Source of the DNA: HLUCCA09 sp039822045
GTDB lineage: Bacteria > Pseudomonadota > Alphaproteobacteria > Rhodobacterales > Rhodobacteraceae
NCBI GenBank assembly: GCA_039822045.1
Contig: JBCBMY010000005.1
Coordinates: 268,461-332,460, forward strand
Length of the DNA: 64,000 bases
Direction: 5' to 3'
Within the stretch, counting starts at the first letter, position 1. The number at the start of each line of letters is the position of its first letter. A model generated the notes under the pieces. It had not been told where the DNA came from and made no database searches. It saw nothing but the letters and a program-made list of their open reading frames with translations. The position numbers and the translations under genes were made by a program. Shown one piece after another: positions 44,065 to 53,073 of this stretch.

Positions 44065-45081
44065 TCAGAACTGCTCTTCGAACTTCTTAGCGAGGTCTTC
44101 GATGTTCTCCGGCGGCCATTCCTCAACATCCATGCCGAGGTGAAGGCCCATTCCAGACAGCACTTCCTTGATTTCGTTCAGCGACTTCCGCCCAAAGTTC
44201 GGCGTCCGCAGCATCTCGGCTTCCGTTTTCTGGATCAGGTCACCGATGTAGACGATATTGTCGTTCTTCAGGCAGTTGGCAGACCGCACGGAAAGCTCGA
44301 GCTCGTCGACTTTCTTCAGGAGCAGCGGGTTGAACTCCAGACCGTCGTCTTCGTCGGCGCGCGATGCGCTTTCAGGCTCTTCGAAGTTCACAAAGATCGA
44401 AAGCTGATCCTGAAGGATCCGAGCGGCATAGGCCACAGCGTCGTCGGGTGCGACCGAACCATCGGTTTCGACCTTCAGCGTCAGCTTGTCGTAGTCAAGC
44501 ACTTGGCCTTCGCGAGTCGGCTGGACGTCGTAAGAGACCTTCTTGACCGGCGAGTAGATCGCATCGATCGGCATCAGGCCGATCGGCGCATCCTCGGGCC
44601 GGTTTTTGTCTGCCGCGACATAGCCTTTGCCTGTATTGACAGTCAGCTCCATGTAGACGTCGGCGCCCTCGTCGAGGTGGCAGACGACGTGCTCACGGTT
44701 CAAGATCTCAATGCCAGCGCTTTCCGAGATGTCACCGGCCGTCACAACGCCCGGCCCCTTGGCCGAAATCGAGACGCGCTTCGGCCCATCGACGTCCATG
44801 CGGATGGCAACGCCTTTGAGGTTTAGCACGATGTCAGTCACATCCTCGCGAATCCCCGCAACCGAGCTGAACTCGTGCAGCACATTGTCGATCTGAACCG
44901 ATGTAACGGCCGCACCCTGCAACGAGGACAGCAGAACCCGGCGCAGGGCGTTGCCCAAGGTCAGCCCGAAGCCGCGCTCGAGCGGTTCGGCAATGACCGT
45001 CGCCTGACGCGCCGGGTCGTGACCCGGCTTCACAACAAGTTGCGTCGGCTTAATCAGTTCCTGCCAGTTCTTGTGGATCAT
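44065..45081 (-). CDS. rpoA: RNA polymerase alpha subunit
   Basis: 338 aa from MIHKNWQELIKPTQLVV with GGAGG just upstream. The N-terminal domain (dimerisation and beta/beta' contact) includes RGFGLTLGNALRRVLLSSL and GVVTAGDI. The C-terminal domain binds UP elements and activators: LELSVRSANCLKNDNIVYIGDL and RTPNFGRKSLNEIKEVL. Length and order are standard. It is 115 bases after rpsK and 122 before rplQ. Confidence 0.98.
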   Translation of the reverse strand: MIHKNWQELIKPTQLVVKPGHDPARQATVIAEPLERGFGLTLGNALRRVLLSSLQGAAVTSVQIDNVLHEFSSVAGIREDVTDIVLNLKGVAIRMDVDGPKRVSISAKGPGVVTAGDISESAGIEILNREHVVCHLDEGADVYMELTVNTGKGYVAADKNRPEDAPIGLMPIDAIYSPVKKVSYDVQPTREGQVLDYDKLTLKVETDGSVAPDDAVAYAARILQDQLSIFVNFEEPESASRADEDDGLEFNPLLLKKVDELELSVRSANCLKNDNIVYIGDLIQKTEAEMLRTPNFGRKSLNEIKEVLSGMGLHLGMDVEEWPPENIEDLAKKFEEQF

Positions 45082-45196
45082 GTATTGGCCTCCATGCCAG
45101 TCCGGCGCCCAGACCCTTGGCCCGCCGAACACCCGAGGATCTCAAATGTCAGGTGCCGTGCCCATTGGGCACGGCACCGTGAAACAGTCAGCCCGA

Positions 45197-45586
45197 TCAG
45201 ACCCTGCGGCGCTTCGGTGGGCGGCAGCCGTTGTGGGCGATTGGCGTCACATCGCGGATCGACGTGATGTTGAAGCCCACCGCAGCGAGCGCCCGGAGAG
45301 CGCTCTCACGGCCAGAGCCCGGGCCCTGCACCTCGACCTCGAGGGTCTTCACACCATGCTCTTGTGCCTTGCGGCCTGCGTCTTCAGCAGCCATCTGAGC
45401 GGCGTAGGGCGTAGATTTGCGCGACCCCTTGAAGCCCATCGTGCCGGCGGACGACCAGGAAATGGCGTTGCCCTGCACATCGGAGATAAGGATCTTGGTA
45501 TTGTTGAAGGACGAGTTCACATGCGCCACGCCGGCGGCAATGTTCTTCGATACCTTCTTGCGGGCGGGGCGACGATCGCGTGCCAT
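45197..45586 (-). CDS. rpsK: 30S ribosomal protein S11
   Basis: 129 aa. VNSSFNNTKILISDVQGNAI and the C-terminal DVTPIAHNGCRPPKRRRV are diagnostic. S11 forms part of the platform that meets the mRNA exit site. It lies 15 bases after rpsM in the alpha operon. Confidence 0.98.
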   Translation of the reverse strand: MARDRRPARKKVSKNIAAGVAHVNSSFNNTKILISDVQGNAISWSSAGTMGFKGSRKSTPYAAQMAAEDAGRKAQEHGVKTLEVEVQGPGSGRESALRALAAVGFNITSIRDVTPIAHNGCRPPKRRRV

Positions 45587-45601
45587 CAGTCGGTGCCTCC
45601 C

Positions 45602-45970
45602 TTACTTCTTCTTGCCGGCAATGGGCTTTGCGGGGCCCTTGCGCGTGCGAGCGTTTGTGTGCGTGCGCTGGCCCCGCACCGGCAAGTTCCGGCGATGGCG
45701 CAGGCCGCGATAGCAGCCGAGGTCCATGAGCCGCTTGATGTTCATTTGAACGTCGCGGCGCAGGTCCCCCTCGACCGTCAGGTTGGCGTCGATATGCTCT
45801 CGGATGGAAAGCACCTCGGCGTCCGAGAGCTCGTTGACGCGGCGCGCCGGGTCGATACCCGCTGCCTCGCAGATCGATCTCGCGGTCGTGTGGCCAATGC
45901 CGTGGATGTAGGTGAGCGCGATGGGAACGCGCTTTGCCGTCGGTATGTTGACGCCAGCAATACGTGCCAA
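45602..45970 (-). CDS. rpsM: 30S ribosomal protein S13
   Basis: 122 aa with a TTG start at 45970 (LARIAGVNIPTAKRVPIALT), preceded by AAGGAAG. All upstream codons in frame are unconserved, and no ATG matches the family N-terminus. The C-terminal basic tail RGQRTHTNARTRKGPAKP contacts tRNA at the P site. The gene is 234 bases downstream of adk, an unusually long gap for this operon, so an internal promoter is possible. Confidence 0.96.
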   Translation of the reverse strand: MARIAGVNIPTAKRVPIALTYIHGIGHTTARSICEAAGIDPARRVNELSDAEVLSIREHIDANLTVEGDLRRDVQMNIKRLMDLGCYRGLRHRRNLPVRGQRTHTNARTRKGPAKPIAGKKK

Positions 45971-46204
45971 AAGTGGTCTTCCTTCGGTTGCGGTTCCGTA
46001 GTCCCAGAACCTTTTTTCACAACGTGTGCCCAGCGGCATTAAACCAACGGGCCCTTGGCGGGGCCTCACCCAGACTCACTATCGGGGGAGAGGTCGATTC
46101 TTTACAGAGCGGCTGACGTACGCACTCCTCTGACAGCCGTCAAGAGGCGCAAGGCGACTTTGTCAAGAACTTTCGCAATTCACGCTCGGGGCGCCATCGC
46201 GGCC

Positions 46205-46855
46205 CTACTCAGCGTCGAGAATACGAGACACGTCCGCAGAGACCGCACCGATTTCTGCAAGCCCGTCGATGCGGGTCAGATTGCCCTTGGCGTAGTAGTA
46301 TCCCACGAGCGGAGAGGTCTGCTTGTAGTAGGCCATCAGGCGCTGGCGCAGCGAGGTTTCGTTGTCGTCCGCACGGCGCTTCAGGTCGGTCGAACCGCAG
46401 ACATCGCACACGCCTTGACGCGTCGTGGGCTTGGTCTCGTCGTGGTAGACCTCACCGCAGTTGCCGCAAGTGAACCTGCCCGTGATCCGCTTCACGAGCG
46501 CTTCGTCGTCCACCTGCATCTCGATGACAGCGCCGAGACCCTGATCCAGCCGGTCCAACAACGTGCCAAGTGCATCAGCCTGCGGAAGCGTCCGCGGAAA
46601 TCCATCGAAGATGAACCCGCCTGGCGCAAACTCGGTCGTGAGCTTTTCCTCGATCAGGCCGATCACAATCTCATCTGTCACAAGGTCGCCGCGCGCCATA
46701 ACCTCGGCAACACGCTTTCCCATTGCGGTGCCGCTGTCTTTTGCCTCCCTCAGCATGTCCCCGGTAGACAGTTGCACCATGCCACGACTCTCGACGAGGC
46801 GCCGCGCTTGCGTGCCCTTGCCCGCTCCCGGCGGGCCAAGAAGAATGATGTTCAT
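46205..46855 (-). CDS. adk: Adenylate kinase
   Basis: 216 aa. P-loop MNIILLGPPGAGKGTQA, core DGFPRTLPQADAL, and a long-type LID with four zinc-binding cysteines: CGNCGEVYHDETKP then CDVCGSTDL. It interconverts ATP+AMP and 2 ADP. The start overlaps the secY stop (ATGA), the normal secY-adk arrangement. Zinc in the LID is structural. Confidence 0.97.
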   Translation of the reverse strand: MNIILLGPPGAGKGTQARRLVESRGMVQLSTGDMLREAKDSGTAMGKRVAEVMARGDLVTDEIVIGLIEEKLTTEFAPGGFIFDGFPRTLPQADALGTLLDRLDQGLGAVIEMQVDDEALVKRITGRFTCGNCGEVYHDETKPTTRQGVCDVCGSTDLKRRADDNETSLRQRLMAYYKQTSPLVGYYYAKGNLTRIDGLAEIGAVSADVSRILDAE

Positions 46856-48234
46856 CGCCGTGCCGGCCCTTTCCGTGCACCGCCCTTGGCAGTGCCTCCT
46901 CCCCGTTTCTTGCCGCGCAGCTGCGACTTCTCGATCAGCCCTTCGTACTGATGCGCGAGAAGATGAGACTGGATCTGTTGCACAGTGTCCATCCCCACCG
47001 ACACGATAATGAGGATTGAGGTGCCGCCGAAATAGGCAGTGATGGCCAGTTCGGCCCGGACGATCTCTGGCAGCAGACAGACCAGTGCGAGGTATCCAGA
47101 GCCAAGCACAAGGATGCGGTTTACGACGTATTCAAGGTATTCCGACGTCTTCTTGCCCGGCCGGATCCCTGGAATGAACCCGTTCTGGTTCTTGAGGTTG
47201 TCGGCCACATCGTCCGTCTTGAACGACACGTTGAGTGTGTAGAAGTATGTGAAGAAGATGATCATTGCCGCGAAAAAGAGCAGATAGAGCGGCTGGCCCG
47301 GACCGAAGTTCGCCAACAGCCAAGACATTACAGGCCCGCTTGTTTGCCCGGCGGAGAACGTCGATACGGTGGTCGGGAGAAGCAGGAGCGACGAGGCGAA
47401 GATCGCCGGGATGACGCCCGCCGGGTTCACCTTGATCGGCAAGTGGCTGTTGCCCCCGTCGTAGACCTTCATGCCCACTTGTCTACGGGGATACTGGATG
47501 TGGATCTTGCGCAGAGATCGCTCCATGAACACCACGAAGCAAAGGGTGGCCAGAAGCATCAGAAGAACCCCCAGCACCACCGCCGTCGACACCGCGCCCG
47601 TCCGCCCCTGCTCGAAGAACTGCGCAAGTGCGGCCGGAAGCTCAGCGACAATGCCAACGAAAATGATCAGCGAGATCCCGTTGCCAATGCCCCGCGCGGT
47701 GATCTGCTCGCCGAGCCACATCAGGAACATCGTCCCGCCAACCAGCGTGATCACGCAGGCGGCGCGGAAGAACCAGCCCGGATCGCTGACGAGGCCTCCG
47801 GTCTCCAGACTCACGGCAAGTCCGTAGGCCTGCGCCGTGGCCAGAAGAACGGTGCCATAGCGCGTATATTGATTGATCTTCTTCCGCCCCTGCTCGCCCT
47901 CTTTCTTGAGTTGCTCAAGCTGCGGCACCATGGCGGTCATCAACTGAACAATGATTGATGCAGAGATGTAGGGCATTATGCCGAGCGCAAAGATACCCAT
48001 CCGCCCAAGCGCGCCGCCGGTGAACATCGACAGCACCCCGCCGAGGCCCGCAGCCGCCTGATCCATGAAATCGCGCAGCGCTTGGCCGTCGATCCCCGGA
48101 ACCGGAATGTAGGTTCCAAGTCGATAAACGATGAGGAGGCCAAGGGTGAAGAAGATCCGTTGGCGAAGCTCGGTGGCCTTGCCCAAGGCCCCCCAGCTGA
48201 TATTCGCCGCCATCTGCTCTGCTGCCGATGCCAT
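46852..48234 (-). CDS. secY: Protein translocase subunit SecY
   Basis: 460 aa from MASAAEQMAANISWGALGKA; an ATG six codons upstream is possible but lacks a ribosome binding site. Ten hydrophobic helices are visible. Plug-region residues GIDGQALRDFM and cytoplasmic-loop RQVGMKVYDGGNSHLPIKVN match the family. It is the channel for Sec export and, with YidC, membrane insertion. The C-terminus is Gly/Lys-rich. Confidence 0.97.
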   Translation of the reverse strand: MASAAEQMAANISWGALGKATELRQRIFFTLGLLIVYRLGTYIPVPGIDGQALRDFMDQAAAGLGGVLSMFTGGALGRMGIFALGIMPYISASIIVQLMTAMVPQLEQLKKEGEQGRKKINQYTRYGTVLLATAQAYGLAVSLETGGLVSDPGWFFRAACVITLVGGTMFLMWLGEQITARGIGNGISLIIFVGIVAELPAALAQFFEQGRTGAVSTAVVLGVLLMLLATLCFVVFMERSLRKIHIQYPRRQVGMKVYDGGNSHLPIKVNPAGVIPAIFASSLLLLPTTVSTFSAGQTSGPVMSWLLANFGPGQPLYLLFFAAMIIFFTYFYTLNVSFKTDDVADNLKNQNGFIPGIRPGKKTSEYLEYVVNRILVLGSGYLALVCLLPEIVRAELAITAYFGGTSILIIVSVGMDTVQQIQSHLLAHQYEGLIEKSQLRGKKRGGGTAKGGARKGPARR

Positions 48235-48334
48235 GTGCGCGGTCTCTTTCATATGAGCGCCGCCGAACCGTTCTCCGGTCGGCGGCGCGAGAACTTGGAG
48301 TGATGTAAGCCGGGCTCACCCGGCGCACAACCGC

Positions 48335-48808
48335 TTAGGCGCTCGTCGGTGCAGACGTGACCGAGAGCGAGCCACCTGCGCCCTCTACGGCCGAAACTGC
48401 GGATTTCGACGCGCCGGTTACGGACAGTTCGATCTTGGCCGAGAATTCACCCTTGGCCAGCACGCGGACGCCATCAAGCTTGCGCCGCACAAGACCCGAC
48501 GCCACAAGGACATCTTCGGTCACGGGCGCACTGACGTCGATCTTGCCTGCGTCGATGAACTTCTGGATCAGGCCCAGGTTCACAACGGCATAGCTCTTGC
48601 GGTTGGGCTTGTTGAAGCCACGCTTGGGCAGGCGCTGATAGAGCGGCATCTGACCGCCCTCATACCCCTTTATGGCCACGCCCGAGCGGGACTTCTGACC
48701 CTTGATCCCGCGCCCGGCGGTCTTGCCTTTGCCAGATCCGGGGCCACGGCCGATTCGCTTTTGCTTCGGTGCCGAACCTGGGGTCGGAGCGAGTTCGTTG
48801 AGTTTCAT
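48335..48808 (-). CDS. rplO: 50S ribosomal protein L15
   Basis: 157 aa from MKLNELAPTPGSAPKQKRIG with AAGGAGAAG upstream. The glycine/lysine-rich N-terminus (GRGPGSGKGKTAGRGIKGQK) penetrates the 23S rRNA core; a globular C-terminal domain follows. Located between rpmD and secY as usual. Confidence 0.97.
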   Translation of the reverse strand: MKLNELAPTPGSAPKQKRIGRGPGSGKGKTAGRGIKGQKSRSGVAIKGYEGGQMPLYQRLPKRGFNKPNRKSYAVVNLGLIQKFIDAGKIDVSAPVTEDVLVASGLVRRKLDGVRVLAKGEFSAKIELSVTGASKSAVSAVEGAGGSLSVTSAPTSA

Positions 48809-48901
48809 ATCGCTTCTCCTTTTGCCGGACGCGCCCCGCGAAGCGAACCAGGGCGGCCACGGCATTCTGTGATCCTTGAGCGAGCCCTATCCGCCTCGCC
48901 C

Positions 48902-48946
48902 AAAAGCCTTCGCGAAGGCTTTTGCAAATTCCTTGGAACAAGGAAT
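48902..48946. repeat. Two adjacent palindromes between rpmD and rplO
   Basis: AAAAGCCTTCG/CGAAGGCTTTT (48902-48923) is a perfect palindrome of 22 bp. It is followed by ATTCCTTG-GAA-CAAGGAAT (48928-48946). They fill the gap between two coupled ribosomal genes. They may form a partial terminator or processing site; the paired layout also looks like a dispersed repeat element. Confidence 0.65.
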
Positions 48947-48961
48947 CTTCTTGCCCCGTGG

Positions 48962-49150
48962 TCAGCCGCGCTCTTCGATGATCTCCACGAGATGCGGGAT
49001 CTTGTTGACCATCCCGCGGATCGAGGGCGTGTCCTCAAGCTCGCGGGTCCGGTGCATTTTATTGAGGCCCAGCCCGATCAAGATCTTGCGCTGAATGGCC
49101 GGGCGACGGATCGGGCTGCCGATCTGCTTGACGACGATGGTCTTCGCCAT
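48962..49150 (-). CDS. rpmD: 50S ribosomal protein L30
   Basis: 62 aa: MAKTIVVKQIGSPIRRPAIQ, then LGLNKMHRTRELEDTPSIRG, the standard bacterial L30. 12 bases after rpsE. AGGAAGGACC upstream is the ribosome binding site. Confidence 0.97.
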   Translation of the reverse strand: MAKTIVVKQIGSPIRRPAIQRKILIGLGLNKMHRTRELEDTPSIRGMVNKIPHLVEIIEERG

Positions 49151-49162
49151 GGTCCTTCCTCC

Positions 49163-49771
49163 TTACGCTTCGGCGGTCTCGACCGCGTCCCCTGCAGGGG
49201 CACCTTCGGCCTTGGGCTGAGCATCTTCGGGGCGGCGCAGGATATCGGCGACCTTCTTGCCGCGGCGCTGTGCGACTTGGCGAGGGCTCGACTCCTTGCG
49301 CAGGCCGTCGAGCGTTGCGCGGATCATGTTGTAGGGGTTCTGGGTGCCAGTTGACTTCGCAACCACGTCCTGCACGCCCAGCATCTCGAACACGGCCCGC
49401 ATCGGACCACCAGCGATGATGCCAGTACCCTGCGGCGCGGTGCGCATGACGACCCGGCCCGCCCCATGATGCCCCTCGACATCGTGGTGGAGCGTCCGGC
49501 CCTCGCGGAGGGGCACGCGTATCATCTGGCGCTTGGCCTGTTCGGTCGCCTTGCGGATCGCCTCGGGCACCTCTTTGGCCTTGCCCTTGCCGAAGCCCAC
49601 GCGTCCTTTTTGGTCGCCGACAACGACGAGCGCCGCAAAGCCAAAGCGCTTGCCACCCTTGACCGTCTTCGACACCCGGTTGATAGCGACCAGACGGTCG
49701 GCAAATTCGGGCGCTTCCTCGCGGTCACGGCCCCGGCCGCGCCCGCCTCGTTCGTTTGGTTCTCGTGCCAT
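49163..49771 (-). CDS. rpsE: 30S ribosomal protein S5
   Basis: 202 aa from MAREPNERGGRGRGRDREE, an alphaproteobacterial-type extended, charged N-terminus; upstream in-frame codons are unconserved. Core motifs: INRVSKTVKGGKRFGFAALV, GFGKGKAKEVPEAIRKA and PQGTGIIAGGPMRAVFE. S5 contributes to the mRNA entry channel and decoding accuracy. The C-terminal tail is acidic/Ala-rich. Confidence 0.97.
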   Translation of the reverse strand: MAREPNERGGRGRGRDREEAPEFADRLVAINRVSKTVKGGKRFGFAALVVVGDQKGRVGFGKGKAKEVPEAIRKATEQAKRQMIRVPLREGRTLHHDVEGHHGAGRVVMRTAPQGTGIIAGGPMRAVFEMLGVQDVVAKSTGTQNPYNMIRATLDGLRKESSPRQVAQRRGKKVADILRRPEDAQPKAEGAPAGDAVETAEA

Positions 49772-49878
49772 TGCGACACTCCTTTGTCGATGGCGCCCAG
49801 TCCGTGCGCCTGTTGTCCAATCACGGTGAACCAATGGCTCCCGGATCATCGAGAGGGCGACAGGCGCCCCCTGCAAAC

Positions 49879-50238
49879 TTAGAACTTCAGGCCGCCTTCG
49901 CGGGCCGCATCAGCCAGCGCCTTGACCTTGCCGTGGAAGAGGAAGCCGCCGCGATCGAAGTAGCATTGCTCGACACCGGCTGCTTTGGCCCGCTCCGCGA
50001 TTGCTGCGCCGACCTTGGCCGCCGCCTCGACGTTGTTCTTGCCGACCACGCCCAGATCCTTGTCGAGCGACGAGGCGGCGGCGACAGTGCGGCCAGCGAC
50101 GTCGTCGATCAACTGAACGCTAATATTCTTGTTCGACCGGTGAACCGATAGGCGGAGCCGACCGGCATTCATCTTGCGAAGCTTGTTCCGGACGCGCAGA
50201 CGGCGCTTCTGAAACAGCTGACGTTTGCTCAGTGCCAT
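49879..50238 (-). CDS. rplR: 50S ribosomal protein L18
   Basis: 119 aa. RRLRVRNKLRKMNAGRLRLS and RSNKNISVQLIDD bind 5S rRNA; the end FDRGGFLFHGKVKALADAAR is conserved. 11 bases after rplF; 107 bases before rpsE. Confidence 0.97.
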   Translation of the reverse strand: MALSKRQLFQKRRLRVRNKLRKMNAGRLRLSVHRSNKNISVQLIDDVAGRTVAAASSLDKDLGVVGKNNVEAAAKVGAAIAERAKAAGVEQCYFDRGGFLFHGKVKALADAAREGGLKF

Positions 50239-50249
50239 GTTGTGCGTCC

Positions 50250-50783
50250 TTACTTCTTCTTGCCTTCCTTACGGAAGATAAACTCGCCCTTATAGCGGAT
50301 ACCCTTGCCCTTATAGGGCTCGGGCTGACGCCACTCGCGGATATTGGCCGCGACCTGACCGACGAGTTGCTCGTCATTGCCTTCGATCACGATCTCTGTC
50401 TGCTTCGGGCAAGTGATCGTGACACCCTGAGGCACGGCGAAGTTTACCTCGTGGCTCAAGCCGAGGTTGAGCTTCAGCGTGGTGCCCTGCATCTGGGCCC
50501 GGTATCCAACACCCTGGATTTCAAGCTCTTTCTTGAAGCCCTCAGTAACGCCGGCCACCAGATTGGCCACCATGGTGCGGGACATGCCCCACTGCTGGCG
50601 CGCACGTTTGGACGTGCCCCGCGGCGTGATCGTGATAGTATTATCTTCCTTCATCACCGTGACGTCGTCGGTGGCCGTAAAGCTGCGGGAGCCCTTGGGC
50701 CCCTTCACTTCAACGGTCTGACCCTTCACCTCGGCTGTGACGCCGGAGGGGATTTCGACCGGTTTCTTTCCGATACGGCTCAT
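50250..50783 (-). CDS. rplF: 50S ribosomal protein L6
   Basis: 177 aa from MSRIGKKPVEIPSGV with GGAGGG upstream. Two repeated L6 folds are seen. The signature PEPYKGKGIRYKGEFIFRKE near the C-terminus contacts the sarcin-ricin loop region. Ten bases after rpsH. Confidence 0.98.
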   Translation of the reverse strand: MSRIGKKPVEIPSGVTAEVKGQTVEVKGPKGSRSFTATDDVTVMKEDNTITITPRGTSKRARQQWGMSRTMVANLVAGVTEGFKKELEIQGVGYRAQMQGTTLKLNLGLSHEVNFAVPQGVTITCPKQTEIVIEGNDEQLVGQVAANIREWRQPEPYKGKGIRYKGEFIFRKEGKKK

Positions 50784-50793
50784 CTCGCCCTCC

Positions 50794-51186
50794 CTAGAAC
50801 ACCGTGCAAAGCACCTCGCCACCGACATTGGCAGCGCGTGCATTTGCATCGGACATCACGCCCTTTGGCGTCGACACGATGGACACGCCCAGGCCCTGGC
50901 GGACCTGAGGCAGTTCCTTGGCGCCAGCATAGTAGCGGCGGCCAGGCTTCGAGACGCGCTTGAGCTCGCGAATGACGGGAGTGCCCTCGTAGTACTTCAG
51001 CCCAATCTCGAGCGCCGGATGACCATTCTCGCCAGCCACCTCTTCGTAGCCGCGAATATAGCCTTCGTCAGCCAGCACATCGAGCACACGCGCACGCGCC
51101 TTGGAGGCGGGCGACAGCACCGTGGACTTTCCGCGCAGCTGCGCGTTGCGGATGCGGGTAAGCATATCGCCGATGGGATCGTTCAT
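50794..51186 (-). CDS. rpsH: 30S ribosomal protein S8
   Basis: 130 aa: MNDPIGDMLTRIRNAQLRGK and the C-terminal GLGVSIVSTPKGVMSD. S8 is an early 16S-binding protein and the spc-operon translational repressor in enterobacteria. 12 bases after rpsN. Confidence 0.98.
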   Translation of the reverse strand: MNDPIGDMLTRIRNAQLRGKSTVLSPASKARARVLDVLADEGYIRGYEEVAGENGHPALEIGLKYYEGTPVIRELKRVSKPGRRYYAGAKELPQVRQGLGVSIVSTPKGVMSDANARAANVGGEVLCTVF

Positions 51187-51198
51187 CTCATGCTCTCC

Positions 51199-51504
51199 TT
51201 ACCAGCTCGACTTGACCATGCCCGGGATCTGACCGTTGGAGGCCAGATCGCGCAGGGCGATCCGCGACATCTTGAGCTTGCGGTAATAGGCCTTCGGCCG
51301 TCCGGTCAGCTGGCAGCGGTTATGCAGACGCGTGGGCGACGAGTTGCGCGGAAGCTTGGCAAGCTTGAGGCGCGCCTTGAACCGCTCTTCCATCGGGCGG
51401 GCTTCGTCGTTGGCGATCTCTTTGAGCGCAGTCCGCTTGGCAGCGTACTGGTCGACCAGCTTCTGCCGCTTTTTCTCGCGCTCGATCATTCCTTTCTTGG
51501 CCAT
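51199..51504 (-). CDS. rpsN: 30S ribosomal protein S14 (zinc-free long form)
   Basis: 101 aa: MAKKGMIEREKKRQKLVDQY and RCQLTGRPKAYYRKLKMSRI. The long form lacks the CxxC zinc motif of short S14. 15 bases after rplE. Confidence 0.97.
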   Translation of the reverse strand: MAKKGMIEREKKRQKLVDQYAAKRTALKEIANDEARPMEERFKARLKLAKLPRNSSPTRLHNRCQLTGRPKAYYRKLKMSRIALRDLASNGQIPGMVKSSW

Positions 51505-51519
51505 GATCTCTCTCCAGGC

Positions 51520-52083
51520 TCAGCTGTTGAACGGCATGTTGAAGTGCTTCAACAGCGCCTTGGCTTCTGCATCCGTCTCGGCATTGGTGCAGATAATGAT
51601 GTCCATGCCCCAGACCTCGTCGACCTTGTCGTACTCGATCTCCGGGAACACGATGTGCTCCTTGATGCCCAGGGCATAGTTGCCACGACCATCGAAGCTC
51701 TTGCCGGACACGCCGCGGAAGTCGCGGATGCGGGGCATCGCGATCGTCACGAGGCGGTCGAGGAACTCATACATCCGGTCCCGCCGAAGAGTGACCTTGG
51801 CGCCAAGCGGCATATCTTCGCGAACCCGGAAACCAGCGATCGACTTCTTGGCGCGGGTCACGACGGCCTGCTGGCCTGCGATGCGGGTCAGATCCTCTTG
51901 CGCGGTTTTGGCCTTTTTACTGTCGCGGACAGCCTCGGCGCCGGCCCCGATATTCAGCACGATCTTGTCGAGCCGCGGGATCATCATGTCGTTCTTATAG
52001 CCGAACTCTTCTTTCATCGCGGTACGGATCGTGTCGCGATAAAGCGTCTCGAGGCGTGGGGTATAGTCAGTAGCGTCAAGCAT
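51520..52083 (-). CDS. rplE: 50S ribosomal protein L5
   Basis: 187 aa. IPRLDKIVLNIGAGAEAVRD and the end NAETDAEAKALLKHFNMPF are typical; it binds 5S rRNA and the P-site tRNA. The start overlaps the rplX stop by one base (TGATG). Confidence 0.98.
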   Translation of the reverse strand: MLDATDYTPRLETLYRDTIRTAMKEEFGYKNDMMIPRLDKIVLNIGAGAEAVRDSKKAKTAQEDLTRIAGQQAVVTRAKKSIAGFRVREDMPLGAKVTLRRDRMYEFLDRLVTIAMPRIRDFRGVSGKSFDGRGNYALGIKEHIVFPEIEYDKVDEVWGMDIIICTNAETDAEAKALLKHFNMPFNS

Positions 52084-52388
52084 CAGATCACGTCCCCCGT
52101 GGTCTTGGCGAAGCGGACTTTCTTGCCGTCTTCAAAGCGGAACCCAACGCGCGTGGCCTTGCCGTTGCCATCGAGCATGGCGAGGTTTGACAAATCGATC
52201 GGCATCGCCTTGGGCGTGCGGCCGCCCTGGCTCTGCTGACTCTGACGCTGGTGACGAATGGCAATGTTCAGACCATCCACAACGGCTTTGCCTGACTTAG
52301 GATCAACGGAGACGATCTCGCCTTCTTTGCCTTTGTCCTTGCCGGCGAGGACGACGACCTTGTCGCCTTTCTTCAGCTTGGCGGCCAT
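52083..52388 (-). CDS. rplX: 50S ribosomal protein L24
   Basis: 101 aa from MAAKLKKGDKVVVLAGKDKG, the KOW motif. The ATG overlaps the rplN stop (TGATG); a GTG one codon upstream is within the overlap. L24 initiates large-subunit assembly. Confidence 0.97.
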   Translation of the reverse strand: MAAKLKKGDKVVVLAGKDKGKEGEIVSVDPKSGKAVVDGLNIAIRHQRQSQQSQGGRTPKAMPIDLSNLAMLDGNGKATRVGFRFEDGKKVRFAKTTGDVI

Positions 52389-52756
52389 CACAGCACCTCC
52401 GGGGCGAGCGAAATGATCTTCATGAAGTTCTTCGCGCGCAACTCACGGACAACCGGCCCGAAGATACGGGTGCCGACCGGCTCGTTGTTGTTGTTGATAA
52501 TCACGGCGGCGTTCCGATCAAAGCGGATCGCGGTGCCGTCTTCGCGGCGGACTTCCTTGGCGGTCCGGACGACGACAGCCTTGCGCACGTCACCCTTCTT
52601 CACACGGCCGCGCGGGATCGCTTCCTTGACCGACACCACGATGATGTCGCCCACAGAGGCGTATTTCCGCTTCGAGCCGCCGAGGACCTTGATGCACTGC
52701 ACCCGACGTGCGCCGGAATTGTCAGCGACATCCAGATTTGTCTGCATCTGGATCAT
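52388..52756 (-). CDS. rplN: 50S ribosomal protein L14
   Basis: 122 aa: MIQMQTNLDVADNSGARRVQ, FDRNAAVIINNNNEPVGTRI and FMKIISLAPEVL. It lies at the subunit interface. GGAGAACC precedes the ATG. Separated from rpsQ by 79 bases. Confidence 0.98.
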   Translation of the reverse strand: MIQMQTNLDVADNSGARRVQCIKVLGGSKRKYASVGDIIVVSVKEAIPRGRVKKGDVRKAVVVRTAKEVRREDGTAIRFDRNAAVIINNNNEPVGTRIFGPVVRELRAKNFMKIISLAPEVL

Positions 52757-52835
52757 GGAGGTTCTCCCGACCTATGGGCCTAACCGGTGAGGGTGTGAGG
52801 GGCCCAGGGTTTCGATGAACCGGAAGATGTCAGGG

Positions 52836-53069
52836 TTATACGGCCCCGATCACCTCCCAGCGCTTGGTCTTCGATTTCGGCGCGCATTCCTGGATGCGCA
52901 CCGTCTGACCCACTTCGTAGGTGTTGGCCTCGTCATGGGCGCGGTACTTCTTCGACTTCCGGATCGTCTTTTTCAGAACCGGGTGCGTGAAGCGGCGCTC
53001 GACCGACACGGTGACGGTCTGGGCATTCTGGTTGGAGGTGATCACACCTTGGAGAATACGCTTGGGCAT
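52836..53069 (-). CDS. rpsQ: 30S ribosomal protein S17
   Basis: 77 aa: MPKRILQGVITSNQNAQTVT, then FTHPVLKKTIRKSKKYRAHD. OB-fold primary 16S-binding protein. Four bases after rpmC. Confidence 0.97.
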   Translation of the reverse strand: MPKRILQGVITSNQNAQTVTVSVERRFTHPVLKKTIRKSKKYRAHDEANTYEVGQTVRIQECAPKSKTKRWEVIGAV

Positions 53070-53073
53070 GGGC

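Noticed and set aside
50737..52239. A 500-codon plus-strand ORF across rpsH-rpsN-rplE.
   Set aside because: Antisense to four ribosomal protein genes and without motifs.
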